Shown here: one piece after another, positions 37,255 to 49,578 of the stretch | Numbering within the stretch: the first letter of the stretch is position 1 | How the letters are laid out: every line of letters starts with the position of its first letter | Assembly (NCBI RefSeq): GCF_025698545.1 | Contig: NC_068571.1 | Location: 36,861,733 to 36,925,732 of the forward strand | DNA length: 64,000 bases | DNA from: Gossypium raimondii | Lineage: Eukaryota > Streptophyta > Magnoliopsida > Malvales > Malvaceae | Reading direction: 5' to 3' | The notes under the pieces: generated by a model | What the model was told of the DNA's origin: nothing | What the model saw: the letters and a program-made list of their open reading frames with translations, nothing else | Databases searched by the model: none | Translations under genes and position numbers: made by a program

Positions 37255-38187
37255 GGGATCCACTTACATCAATATAAAACTCAAATGAGTTTTACACCAT
37301 TTCTAAATCATTAGATCAAAATTAATGAGTTAAAAAACACCTTTCCTGATTTTCATTCATGGTAAAACATTAAAAGTTTTCTTTTTGGCATAAGAACTTT
37401 CCTTTTCGTTACTACAATTTTTCTTTTTTTGGTTCCAATGAAATGGATGAAGATGAGCAAGATCCGCAACAAAACATTAACACAAATGTAGAGGTCGTTC
37501 TTTTTTGGTTCAAATTTTCCTTCTCAGCATTATATTTTCAATCACACTGCATTGCAATGCTTTAGCTTTGATATTATATTTTCAATACGAAAAATGTTGA
37601 GATGAATTGAAAGTTTATTTTCTTGGTACAGATAAAGTAGTTTGCACAAGTAGAATAAAGGTTGAGCTCAATTCGAAACTCAAGGTCTAAAATTTGGTTC
37701 AATTAAGTTTGAATTTTATTTTAAAATTTGACATAAAAATCAGATTTTCTTTCTATTTCATTTGGTTAAGCTTATTTATTTTATAGAAGAAAAAATAAGT
37801 TCTATTTTCAAGCTTGATTTCAATCTCGAATTTGAGTTTTCTTGATTTGTTTAATAGTTCTAGAAGTTCAAACTTACGCATATAAAAACAAGTACGTAAA
37901 TAATGATTTCAAAAACATATTTTAATAAAATAAAACTTAAAATGGAGATAATTTCTTGAGGACTAATGATCTTGCTCATTTTTGTCTGTTTCAGACGAAC
38001 CAAAAAAGGAAATATATATATATATATATTGCAGCAATGAGAAGGAAAGTTTTTGTGTGCCAAAAAGAAGAAAAAAATTAATATTTTACCATTTATGAAA
38101 ACGATGAAAGATGTGCTTTAATCTCAGCCCTAAATCATTTTTTATCTAATGGTTTAAAAACGGTGTAAAACGGGTGTAAGTGGATCT
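37255..38187. mobile_element. TIR element with GGATCCACTTAC ends
   Basis: The left end GGGATCCACTTACATC, followed by TTTTACACCATTTCTAAATC, is matched in inverse order on the right by TTTAAAAACGGTGTAAAACG then GTGTAAGTGGATC. The two outer flanks both carry AGATGGTC.CTATCTTGTGGAAC (37206-37229 and 38189-38211), as if host DNA or an older element were duplicated. No open frame and no exact short target duplication were found. Confidence 0.55.
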
Positions 38188-38278
38188 TAGATGGTCCTAT
38201 CTTGTGGAACCTATCAGCTGCATTTTTTTACATTGGATCTTGGTTTCATAGAAGCAGATTTATACTTTCAAATGAGAA

Positions 38279-38652
38279 GAATCCACTTGCAGTGCTGTAA
38301 ATAACATGGTTCTACACCCTCTCATAACTTTTTCTACTATTAATATTTTAATGATTTAACCGTTAAATTTATTAATATAATCATACTTGTCATGCATGTA
38401 AAATTTCAAATCGGTCTGACATCTCTATCATATCAATTTAAAATATTAATATTAACATATATTTAACAGTTGAGAGTTTTTACATAAAACAAATAGTTAA
38501 AAAATATTTCTTTACTCCAAACTTTACATGCACGATCTGCATGAATAGAAAGTGAAATATGATGGTTGGATTGTTAAAATATCAATTGTAGAAAAAGTTA
38601 TGAAAGGGTGTAAAGTAATATTAGTTTTGCACCAGTATAAGTGGATCTCTCC
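38279..38652. mobile_element. Small TIR element related to the one at 37255
   Basis: The left GAATCCACTTGCAGTG, followed by TACACCCTCTCATAACTTTT, is mirrored on the right by AAAAAGTTATGAAAGGGTGT then GTGGATCTCTCC. It is about 370 bp long with an A/T core and no open frame. It lies just downstream of the PDI-like gene's stop codon, so it may be in or near its 3' UTR. Confidence 0.65.
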
Positions 38653-38736
38653 TCCTTCCAAAGATTTCAGGCAAATTATATAAAGGAAGAACATCTAAGC
38701 ACAATGCAGAGACTTTGGTGCTTACCTTTTGAATGA

Positions 38737-41087
38737 TTATAACTCTTTATCAGTGTCTAGCTGTGCTTTTTCTGCTGCCTTTTCTGCTTCTTCCAAAGCA
38801 AATGCTTTTAGCGATTCTACATCCCTTTTCCCTAACATTTTGCATGACATGCAGTGGGGAAAATAATTCAACACCAAAAATAGTTCCGAAACATAGTCAT
38901 TTGAAATCTTTATTAGCTGAAGCTTATTATTATGCATAGAAGTTAAACCCAAATATATTTCACGGTGAAAAGCAAAACAACTATAAAGCATCATGCAACA
39001 AAATCAGATCAATTACAAATAACCAGATTTATTCTACTCGCTGGTTTAGACTCATATTCAGTTAAAATCAACTCAAATCACTCAGAATGGAAAAGAATAT
39101 TCAAGCAGTTCCGAAGATTAAAATCAGGCTTCCTTGAATGCCAGATGCAAATCACAACAAAACCCAACACCATGTTAGATAGCCTTTAAAAAGAAAAGCC
39201 TTGTACACTAAGGAAAATTTACTATTTTAAGCAGAAACAGATTTACGATAAATACACAAGAATGCTCACATCAGACATTTCACGACATCATAACCATTTA
39301 TAATGGTCGGAGTTCCAAAGAAAAATGAACTCAAACTTTTGGCAACATGATTCAGTCACTAATGTAAAAGATGCTAATTTTAGAACAACCAATGGAACTA
39401 GATTTTTGTGCCATGCACACATGAGATGATATACATGTGGTTTACTTTTCAAGTCTTTCAATTCCAAAGAAAAAATGCTCAAGAAAAATAGAGGAGAACA
39501 AAAATGATAAGATGAGAGATATACAACCACTTATTTACTTATTTTTCCCAACTGAATTTGCTTAAACCCAAAACAGCCGGAGCTACAAGAAAATACACAG
39601 CAGAAGACGATTCTCCATTTTCTTCCTACATATAAAACTTAAAGGGCTCTCAGATGTAGGTTAACCATCCCAGGTTCCTTCTAGGCTTCTACTATGTTTT
39701 TTATGGATCTTAAGAATTCACTACACAGCAACTGGTTTATGTGATTATTTAAAAAAAGCGGACATGTCCCTCTCAAGAAGCAGTTGAGGCATACTTCAGG
39801 ACAATGCCAGCCTCTCAGACATTGGATCCAGAAGAACCGACAAGCAGCACACTAGATGCACTAAGGACAGGGTAAAGGTACCTTTTAGAAGAACTCAGGC
39901 AATATAGATAGGCATTAGATAAAGTAGTTCAATCGTATAGAGACTACTCTATAAAAGATTCTACTCGATTGAGCCTCTTTGCTTCTACTATCAGAGTACA
40001 CAGTTGACCTACACTAATACCATACAATGCCTATTTTGGTATGTTTGAGTATCCAATCTAGGTCTCAAAAGCATTCTATGCCTAGTGAGTTGAAGTAACT
40101 AAGTGTAAAGGGTGCTAATTACTAAGTACAGATGGCAATATCTTCATTTTTGAAAAAAAAAACATTAATCCTTCATATACAACACAAAGAGAGGATCTTG
40201 AGTTTGAACTGAAATTCAATGTTTGCATTAAAAAAGAAGTGAAATTAGAATGTCACCTTGATATTTAGCAACTTCTTCGCCATCATAAAAGAGCTTAAAC
40301 GTGGGATATGAATGGATGTCTACTTTAGTGCATACAGGTTTGCTTACACTGCAATCAACTTCTCCAATCTCTATTTCGTCTTCTCCTTCCACTGCCTTTC
40401 CTAACTCATCCCACAACGTCCCCAAGTTTTTACTGAAAAAGAAAAAGAAAAAGGAAAATCAAAACCCATAATTATCATAAGTCATTAATAAAAAAATTAC
40501 AATGGTGGAAGCTCTATAATCAGGTCTAGCTCGATCCAACAAAACTAATAAACCAGGCAGAAAATTATTACCAATGTTTACACCAAGGAACACAAAATTT
40601 CACGAACCAGGCCGTGTCTTTCTCCTTTACCTGAAAAAGAAAGGAAATTCAATATATACGTCGAGTTATTTATCATAGGGGGAAAAAGAAACCCCTAAAT
40701 CCGAATTCATATACCCAATTGTTAACCAGCGGGATTTTCTGTTGTGCAGTATGGCAGATTTTGAATTTGAAAAAGATCAATAACCATAGAAGAGAATATG
40801 TTTAAGAAGTTGCGCAAAGGGATAAATTATAATCGAAATGAAATTAAACAAAATTGGAACTGATCACAAAGCTATTAAAATTTGACAAAAACAAACACAA
40901 AAAAAACCCTAAAAAGAGAGCTTGTTTGATTTAAATTGGGGACATTAAATGGGGGATAAAGGGAGGGTAAAAGGGTTACCTTGTCGGAGAAGGTGTCGGG
41001 AGTTAGGGTTATGACTTCCGCTTTTGTGTGAAGGGTAACTGAAGTCAAGAAAAGGAGGAGGAGAGCGAAACGACAGTCGTTTTTCAT
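38737..41087 (-). CDS. PDIL5-1: Protein disulfide-isomerase-like 5-1
   Basis: Single-thioredoxin-domain PDI-like protein of the secretory pathway, thought to act in disulfide exchange. The four exons are 40980-41087, 40572-40630, 40257-40432 and 38737-38831. All junctions are GT-AG and in phase, giving 145 aa. Residues 1-23 form a signal peptide (FALLLLFLTSVTLHTKA). The thioredoxin fold has AWFVKFCVPWCKHC with the redox pair CKHC at about 53-56; intron 2 splits the last Cys codon. SYPTF holds the expected cis-proline. The C-terminal tail is an alpha-helical EEAEKAAEKA stretch ending DKEL, similar to but not the standard KDEL/HDEL retrieval signal. Intron 3 is 1425 bp. It looks intact. Confidence 0.95.
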
Positions 41088-41350
41088 GACTGGTGAGCTT
41101 TTGTGTGTGTTTGTTGGGTTAGAATCGAAAAGCGGGAGGAAGAGATGTATCGTAAGATATGTTGAGATTTGGGAGTTTTAGTTCTCTCAGTTCTCAGGTT
41201 CAACTCAACGGCTCCGCCGAGAGTCGGTAAACAAAACAACCCAACGAAGCTACATGTCACGTGCCTTTTCACCTCATTCTTTTTCTTTTTCATGGACTCA
41301 GGCCACCTTCTAGACTTAGGCCCAAAATATAATTTCATTAATTTTTTATT
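41088..41350 (-). promoter_or_regulatory. 5' UTR and proximal promoter of PDIL5-1
   Basis: A mixed-composition leader lies upstream of the ATG, with CT-rich minus-strand tracts and a CACGTG-like core at 41259-41264 (GTCACGTGCC), a G-box type element. A TATA box is not obvious. Beyond 41340 the DNA turns strongly A/T-rich. Confidence 0.45.
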
Positions 41351-42135
41351 TTAATTTATTATAAGAATAAAAAATATTTAAATAATCATTGTGATTTTAT
41401 ATGTTTAATTTTAAAAAATATTAAATATTATAGAAATAATTTTGAGAAAATATATATTTTCTAATTAAATGAAAATCGGTCTACTTTATATAAAAGTCCA
41501 CTAATTCTGAAAATAATTGAAAAATAAAATAAAATTTTAAAAGTAATGAAAATAAAATGTGAAAAACAGCTCATTAGTAAAATATTAAATAATTAGACAA
41601 AATAATTTGTCATTTGAATATCAGTTAAAATTTTATCTACAAAGAACTATTACTTTAATATTTTATTGCCTTTGATACAGTTAGAAACTTTAAGTACCAA
41701 ATTGATATAAAAATATTTAAATACCAAAACGACAATTTGGTGCAACTTTAGGGGCTAATATAATGTTAACCCTATATATAAGGTTAATCTCTCACATTTA
41801 ATTTTATTAACTATAAAAAATAATTTTAACATTATTAACTATATCATATTTAAAATAAAATTGTATTTATTTATTTATTTAAAACATAATATTATTATTT
41901 TTAATTTCTCCAATCATATTTAATGATTTTATAGATTTATAATTTTATTAATCAATAATATGTTTGTTATCTTTTAAGTAGAACATTTAAAAGATATAAC
42001 AAAATTAACTAATTTCATATTAATTAATATTTAATTAAATTTACTTTTATTATTATCATTATCATATAATAATACTAATAAACTGTTATTCTCGCCAATT
42101 TGAATTTTTTTCCAAATTCTGCTTTTTATCATTAT
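41351..42135. other. AT-rich intergenic DNA, no gene seen
   Basis: Very A/T-rich. The stretch 41630-41770 looks like worn repeat DNA (AACTTTAGGGGCTAATAT and similar). No usable open frame. Confidence 0.5.
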
Positions 42136-43024
42136 TTTTAAACTACTCTGTTAGTCACTCTAAACTTAAGTCATTCCTATTTTGGTTACCCTAATTTTTT
42201 TGTTAATTTGATCATCGTTATTAAAGAAATTGATCAAACTGATCATTCAATCTTTAAATCCATCTTTTCATAATTAATTGTCTTTTTATAATTTTTATAA
42301 TTTTTCTTTTTTTTCCTCTCCTCTCATTTTCTTCATCTTCTCCCTTCTAACCCAAGAATCCTAGCCATTGCCTCCCTTAAAGGTATCATTGCTGCGTCCT
42401 TTAAACCACTACCAGCGAGATCAAAAATAGAAAGACATTTCAAAATTAGACCATGTCAATGGCGGGATTAGGAGATCAAACCACAAAACTTCTAAAGCTT
42501 TGGGAATGACCTCACAAATTTTGAGGGGTTTTTTGAGAAATCTAATCTTATAGATAAGAATAGGAGTCTTTAAGCTTCGCTTTGGTGGCTTTGGATTGAC
42601 AATTTTACTCTAGAAAAGATATCGGATGATCACAACAACGATGATTAGAAAAGGAGGTTGTGGGTAAGAAGAAAAAATGAGAAAGAAAACATGGAAAATA
42701 GGGACAAAGAAGTGTCCATTGGCGTCGTTCATTAACAAGACAACGATGATCAATGGTGGTTTAAGAGAGGAAGCAACGACATCTTTAAAGAAGATGACAA
42801 CTAGGGTTTTTGAGTTAAAAGGAAGAGAAAGAGAAAAAAAAAGATAAAAGATAAAAAAAAAAAAGAAAAGAAAAGGAGGGTATTCTGTTAAATTTAACTG
42901 TGGAATGACTAATTTGTTCAATTTCTTTAACGGTGGTGATCAAATTAACAAAAGAAAAAAATTGGGGTGACTAAAATAAGAATGACCTAATTTTTAAGTG
43001 GCTAATGAGGTAATTTACTCCTTT
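42136..43024. mobile_element. MULE-like TIR element
   Basis: The left arm (about 42138-42245) reads TTAGTCACTCTAAAC ... ATTTTGGTTACCCTAATTTT ... GTTAATTTGATCATCG. The right arm on the minus strand reads TTAGCCACTTAAAAATTAGG ... TTAGTCACCCCAATTTT ... GTTAATTTGATCACC. The inverted repeats thus span about 100 bp. The ends are approximate and no clear target duplication was seen. The open frame 42610-42921 in its core is low-complexity and not convincing. Confidence 0.6.
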
Positions 43025-43918
43025 TAATATATAAATATTTTTGAATAATGTTTAATGCACCGTCATAATAAATCTCATGCACCATAGATAAATAATAATA
43101 TAACAATCATCATTAAATTAAACAAAAATATAGAGAATTTGCAAATAAATATTAATAACTTTATTTAAATATAATTAAACATTAATAGTAACTAATATTC
43201 TAGATTTAGGATAATAATTTAATGATTATTTAATTATGTTTAATAAAGTTACCAATATTTATTTATAAACCGTGCTCATCAATTATACTAGATAGATTTC
43301 AATTTTACCTTTCCTTTTCTTTTTTATTTGGGGTTTATGTTTTGACTTGTTTACAAAAATTTAGGGTCAATTTTGGTGTTTTAATTTATATGGTAGGATA
43401 TGCATTTTGATTTTGATTTTAGTTTTGAAATAATTGTTGTTAGTGGTGATTAAAAATTAATTCATTCGCAATAAAATTACAAAACTTTAAAAATTCCAAA
43501 ATATTATAAATTCAAAAAATAAAAAAATGCTAAAATTTAAATTTATTTTAAAACCTTAAAAAGTGGACAAGGCCCTGCTAGCAAATATCGTTTAACAACG
43601 TTCAAATAAATATAATTGTCATTTTGATTGAGCTCAATAATAATCCTAGAATTGAAAGAAAAGATGGTGTAAATTTTTTTATATTGTTTGATCGGGAGAC
43701 TATTGTATGACAAACTACAAAAGGATGAACATGGTTATTGATTTTATTCCATGAAAAGAGAAGAAGAAGAAGAAGAAGAAGAAAAGGTTGAAAATAAAAC
43801 ATTAAAACAAGCAAAAGCTCAAAAACCTAACACTGGAAAACAAGAAGCTTCCTAGCCTGCAATAACCCTACTACATTCCCATTCCCATTCACACCCCAAA
43901 CCCAACAACTCAATTCAT
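43025..43918. other. Intergenic, with a GAA microsatellite near 43758-43783
   Basis: A/T-rich spacer, then the probable 3' UTR of the cupin gene. An uninterrupted AGA/GAA trinucleotide run of about 26 bp lies at 43758-43783. Confidence 0.55.
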
Positions 43919-45736
43919 TTAATCAAAACCCATAATCATTTGATCCCCAAAGTTCCTTATCACCTTTGGGCCTCCATCCTCAGATTTCTCTTCCCTCTCC
44001 TTCAAATCCTCGTCAGGCGGTGCTGCTGATGCTGATGGCAGGATAACTGCTTCCTTTTGTGCATTGATGAAACGCCTCATCCTCTCCTCCGTCACACCAA
44101 ATGCAGCCGCCAGCTCTGGGGTGTTGAAGGTGTGCAGCAGGGAGTTTGCACCCACTAGGAACTGAGGCCGGTTCTTGTCTGATGTTGTTGTGAACCCAAA
44201 GAACTCGAAAGGGCTTGATCGTGATGCTATTTGACAGAATGCGAAGTACCTTGGTACCCAAAACATATCCCCTTCTCTTACCCTCGCATCCATGGCTAAT
44301 GTTCCATTTGGATACACAATCTGGATTCTACCTGTTCCCCTTAACACAATGCCGTATTCAGTTGCTCTGGGATTCACATGTGGAGCCATCATTGATCCCT
44401 GAAATTGTACATGAGCTACCTTATAAGCAATTGTCCAATGGGATAGAGTTGCCAAGTTCAAAGACTGATTACCGCAGTGAGATTGACAAGGAAAACGCCG
44501 GTGCCAGAGTGTTTGAAAGGTTTATAAACGGATCCATCCACTGCAACACTCCATCCATAGTCGTTCTTGAAATCGGCTTTTCTCTTGTAGATGTTGTATG
44601 AGTCGGGGGCTTTATCCCCGAAAACTCTTCTTTCATTCCCAGAAAACATACCAAACAGTTTCCACCATGACCACTCTTTCTCTTCTTCATCAGCTTCTCC
44701 CTGGATCATTCTCTTCACCTGCTTTAGCCTATCTTGCTCTTGAAGTTGAGACAACTTTGTCCAAATGCTTGGTGCATGAAACTTGGTCACATGCACAATT
44801 GGACCCTCTTGTTGCCCTCTCATTATTTCCTCCAATTTCGACATCGACACCTGTAATTATGTGAATTGATTATTATGTTAGAGCTAGCCCATTGCACGAA
44901 ACCACCAAGCTCTGGTGCCATAGATAGCATGTACTTTGCTTACATTGAAGGCTGTAGAAAGAGTTTCAGGACCAAAACCAGCAAGGACAGATGTTGGATG
45001 GGTTCCTCCGCCAATGAAGAAAGACTGCATGCAATCCACAAATTCAACCAACTTTTAATAAGCTAAGAAAATGTTATGGGGGAGATAAATAATGGATGGT
45101 TTTAATTCATTATTACCTGGAAAGTATCCAAATTCAAACTCTCTGAGGGATCAATGCTGCAGATGATGTGAAGCCTCTGCCCCTCACCTGGGTTCAAAAT
45201 GTAAAATGTTGACCCAGCAGGTATATGATACACATCCCCTATCTTCAATCGTCTCTCCACCATCTCATCTTTGTAAATGCACCCAACCCTGGCTTCCCCT
45301 GCAACCATTGCAACCCCATCAGCATTGCCCCCTACTGGCTAGGGATGAGAGAGTAATATTAGTGGAAAACAAAAAGAAAAAGGATAATACCTGTACGAAC
45401 GAAAAGGATCAAACTGGAATCAAGATACTGGGGGATGAAAAGGGACTGAGGCTCCATTGTAATGAATCCCATGTGCAACGGTTTATCAACGATCCTCCCT
45501 CCAGGGCTTCTCACCAGCCTCATTTCTCCAGCATCAGTTGTCATCACGGGCCTTGATTTTGGCATCAAGAACCAACTCTTTCTACTTTCACTTTCTTCTT
45601 CTTCTTCAGGTTCCATCTCCTCTTCCCTCCTTTCTCTTTCTTTCCTCCATTGTTTCTCGCCTCTGTAACCCATTGCCACTGTGACCCCATAGCAGAGAAC
45701 AAGTGCTAGAAGCAAAAAGCTCACTCCTTTTCCCAT
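43919..45736 (-). CDS. Vicilin-like (7S globulin-type) two-cupin protein
   Basis: Five exons: 45391-45736, 45117-45298, 44944-45024, 44473-44850 and 43919-44398. All are GT-AG and in phase, giving 488 aa. Residues 1-22 form a signal peptide (SFLLLALVLCYGVTVAMG). An acidic, charged linker (REEEMEPEEEEESE) follows. The first cupin runs through IPQYLDSSLILFVRTG, GCIYKDEMVERRLKIGDVYH and IPAGSTFYILNP. The second has APHVNPRATEYGIVLRGTG and VREGDMFWVPRYFAF. The protein ends NFGDQMIMGFD. The best match from memory is the At2g28490/At2g18540 vicilin-like group, secretory and stored in seed vacuoles. The RY motif in the promoter supports seed expression. It looks intact. Confidence 0.93.
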
Positions 45737-45880
45737 TTTAGCCTTTTTTTCCCCTTAACCGATCGATGATCTTCTCTGTAGTTGTTTATGGGTCTGGTTT
45801 TGAGTTGAAAAGGAGTGGTATATGTAGAGGAGAGGAAAGGATGAAGGGAGACGCGTGGAATGCATGCATGGTTTGAGAGT
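45737..45880 (-). promoter_or_regulatory. Seed-type promoter of the vicilin-like gene (RY motif, TATA)
   Basis: Reading on the minus strand, a TATA-like TACATATA lies at 45819-45826, about 85 bp before the ATG. A CATGCATG RY element lies at 45863-45870 and a CACGCGT element at 45851-45857. RY motifs are bound by B3 factors such as ABI3 and FUS3 in seed storage genes. Their position about 40 bp upstream of the TATA fits that role. Confidence 0.7.
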
Positions 45881-46502
45881 TTAGGTGGCATATTACAGTT
45901 TAGACACCGTTGGAATCTGGTGAGATTTATCAGATCTCTTAAAGACAAAGTCTGGTTACAATTCGCACATGTAAATGGTTGAAAATTAGAAAAGGAAAAG
46001 AAAAGAAAAACACCAGCGCAAAACTTAATATCCAACGTATTTATAAAATAAAAACAAATAATCAACCTTAGTAATAAAAAAACAACACTATTATATTAGT
46101 ATTTATAAATTTTAAAATTTTTATCGAGTTAATGTGATGTTGAGTGGTAATACTAATTCAATCAATCACTTTATAATTAGTATAGATTAATATTTATTTA
46201 TGATATCAATTCACTTAATTAACTTTGAGATTTTATGTTTGAGCTTCACTTGTTTAAACAGTGTGAGTAAGTTAATTTGAATTCAATTAGTTTATTAAAT
46301 TAATTATTCCGATTGCTTGATTCTCATAATAATTACTAATATAATTCTACATAGTAAAAATAAACCATCAATAAGTCAAATTCATTAAAATAGATTATTA
46401 CACACAGTACTAATAAAGTAGTTTAACTTCACAAGCAGTTTTAAAATTATTCAGTGTTTTAATCTATTTATTTTCTTAAATATCAATTAAGGACGCATGT
46501 GA
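45881..46502. other. Distal upstream DNA, AT-rich, no gene seen
   Basis: A/T-rich spacer upstream of the cupin gene. The open frame 45721-46065 overlaps the gene's leader and is not coding. Confidence 0.5.
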
Positions 46503-46949
46503 TTTTTTTTTTGAATAATAAAAGCTTCATTAAAAGATAAGAGAACAGGCAATTGAGTATAGTTGTGTGTCACTCACACTTGTAATTCTCATTAGAAAAC
46601 CAATAGACATAGTGCTCCCTTCCTCAACAGCTACAGAAGGAAATCCCCTTACATGTAAATTGTGAAAATCACAAGAGAAAATCCAAAAAAGCCTCCAGCC
46701 AAGTTCAATCATTCCATCGAAGAGCACCAGGCAATGTCCCATGAGCTAATACTCCCAACAAGCAGTTGTTTCTCCCTTCATCTAAGCCTAATCCTGCATC
46801 TAATCTAGTAGGTCAATCCACCATCGATTTGTCGCGCAAATCTCAAAGACCTTTTTCGGAGCCTCCTCCACCCAGAATAAGCTTTCTTCTCTGTCAAATG
46901 CTTCCTTAGCCAGCTGATCAACTGTCCGATTGTCGTTCCTCAATATATG
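46503..46949 (-). pseudogene. LINE 3' end with RNase H remnant and poly(A)
   Basis: The minus strand reads ILRNDNRTVDQLAKEAF near 46900, then LFWVEEAPKKVFEICA, typical of the RNase H tail of plant LINE ORF2. It then passes into a 3' UTR that ends in an A10 tract (46503-46512 as T on the plus strand). The outermost LTR of the nested tower interrupts it at 46949. The frame is compatible with minus-strand DNA beyond 63764, which may be the missing upstream part. Confidence 0.75.
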
Positions 46950-47184
46950 TGTAACACCCCATACTCGACTCGATCATCGGGTCCTAATACAAGATGTCAC
47001 ATTTGTTGCTAGAGCAACTATTACTTCATTTGCATATTAAATAAACAATTTATACAAGTCTTTATGATCAATTCTTAATTATAATATGTTATTCAATCAA
47101 ATTTAGGTTATAAACGAGCTTACAAAAGCTCTTATGTGAACTGAGGTTGATTGAGGACTAAAATGTAAAATTTTCCAAAGTACC

Positions 47185-47370
47185 GAGTTGACGTCGCAAC
47201 GTTTAGGGAATCACGTCGCGACATTGAACGCAAAATGCTGGATATCACGACTTCAATAGTGTGGTGTCGCGACTCTGAAAACAGGAGGTTGATGTCGTGA
47301 CTTCAGCAAGGGACGTCGCGACGTTGAGGGCCAGTGTCGTGACATCCATAAAATGGTATCGTGACTTTGA
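47185..47370. repeat. Cluster of GTCGCGAC-type words in the level-1 LTR
   Basis: At least six imperfect copies of a GTCGCGAC / GTCGTGAC word, each followed by a short variable stretch (for example at about 47213, 47268, 47328). The palindromic core is preserved in several copies and changed by single C-to-T type substitutions in others. Confidence 0.7.
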
Positions 47371-49578
47371 AGGAAGACTCCCTCAAACCTTGCATCATTC
47401 GATTCAACCTACCAAATCCATAACTCAATTGGTCTAATAACCCAAAAATGCAATTCAACTAATCTCAAATGTTAATTCAACTACCCATTTAACTTCATCC
47501 ATACATGCTTACAATTCATCTACTTATATTCAAGTTACAATTTTCATTTCAAATACCAAAATAGTAACTCACAAATTAAGACTGACTCAACCTTAGGTTC
47601 ATGCCATCTATTGACCACAAAGTGAGTTTATACAAACTTGTTGAATCAAAAGCTGCGATCTGGATGCTGTCTCACTCTTCGAAACCTTGAGATTTACTGG
47701 TACCTGTGCACGGAATAAACAAACTATACGCTAAGCGATAAAACTCAGTGGTACTTTCATGATTCAAATCAATAATACGTTAGAAATAGCATGACAAGAT
47801 TTCAATCAATGCACAATTTAGTTTTCACCATTTCAATTTACAAATCATGCCTCACGTTTCAAACTCATTTCTTATTTCAGTTGGCAACACATATGAATAT
47901 ATTATACCATGTTTTCTATCATCACATCACATTTATTTCATTATCTCATTTCTTTCTCGAATCTATTGATTCGTTTCTTATCTGTATCGACCTTCAAGGC
48001 TCTCTTTAATCGGTTCGCATGATCTTTCACATGCTATCATTTGTCATATTTCATATATATATACATGGTATACCATTTTCATCAACATTTCATATCGACT
48101 ATCATTTAACAAGTTCATGTTTTATAATCCCTATTAATCGGATACAAACTCAAGATGGATACACAGATCATCCAACCATCACACCAACATATCTGTCACC
48201 TAGTGTCCCAACGGAACGTTCGAAGTAAAAATTGCGATGTGTGCCTCATCAATATAACTGAAGTAAAGTGTGTTTCGCACTTCATTGGATGTCCGAAGTA
48301 TACTATGCACTCTACACCTCATTAGTATAAACCGAACTATAATCCCATAAACAAATCCAATCCTATGGCATGTCAACTATACCCGACTCTGCTCGAGATA
48401 GTTAATAGGGTAACAAATGTTCCAATTACATATTATATACATGTTCACATATCATATTCTCATATGCTACTCATCTATACCATGCGTATCTCAAATCAAT
48501 TTATACGTTTCGTATCACTATATACTTACCGAATCATGAAACAAGTAGGATTCTTACCTCAATAGCCAATTTGTAACAAAACATATATATATACAAATAT
48601 ATTGAATTCGAATAATAAAAGTACAAATCATAGATTCGTCATTCATCTATGACTCTCGTTTTTCCTTTCTCTTGAGATAACCCAGCGTCGTCTTTAGCTA
48701 CACTCAATAATTTAATTATAAAAATGACACTAGTTCACATCCAAATCACATTCAAACTGTAACACCCTAACTTGTCTCCGTCGCTAGATTAAGGTTACAG
48801 AGCATTATCGTACAATTGAAAACATTTAACATCATATTATTTAAATAAATTAAACATATCATAATTCATTCAACCACATGCATTCTATCCCTAAATCGAG
48901 CCCTCGAGGCCTTAAAAATAACTTAGAAACAATTTGAGACTAATTTTAAACAAAACGAGAAGTTTAAGAAAAAGTTGTAAAAATTGGAAAATAATGGTCA
49001 CATGGCTGTGTGGTCAGGCCGTGTAACTTTCGAACAAGGGACACACGACCGTATCCCGGCCCGTGTCCTCACCCGTGTAACTCACTGAGATGCCACACAT
49101 GCCCATATGTCAGGCCGTGTGCTAGGCCGTGTAGCTCACTGACTTGTAACCCTAAGAACTCACAAATGATACACGACAGTGTCGCAAGGCCGTGTGTCTC
49201 ACGCAGCCGTGTGACAGCTTGTGTCTCAAGCCGTATGGATTCAAAATTCTACCTAAAATCAAGTCATTTCATAACCAGTTAATGTATAACTATACAAACC
49301 ATTTAAGCACATATTCAAGGGGTTCAAACATGCATAAACATGCCATTTCAAACATCTTAAATCACCTAACCAATATTCCATTCGAAGGCACTACAATTAT
49401 ACCAAAACATTTCATACCAAAAAAAGTCAACATTACTTTATTTCAAACATTATAACCTAGTTCAATTACCTACTATATCACAAATGACTATTATCAAGCC
49501 ATTACAAACATACCAAAAGAACCTTATATACATGTATTTAAAAGTGACCAAAATGACATGGTTTGGAAAGGGATTATA

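Noticed and set aside
42610..42921. 103-codon minus-strand open frame in the MULE-like element
   Set aside because: Phe-rich low complexity from a purine-rich tract, with no transposase motif.
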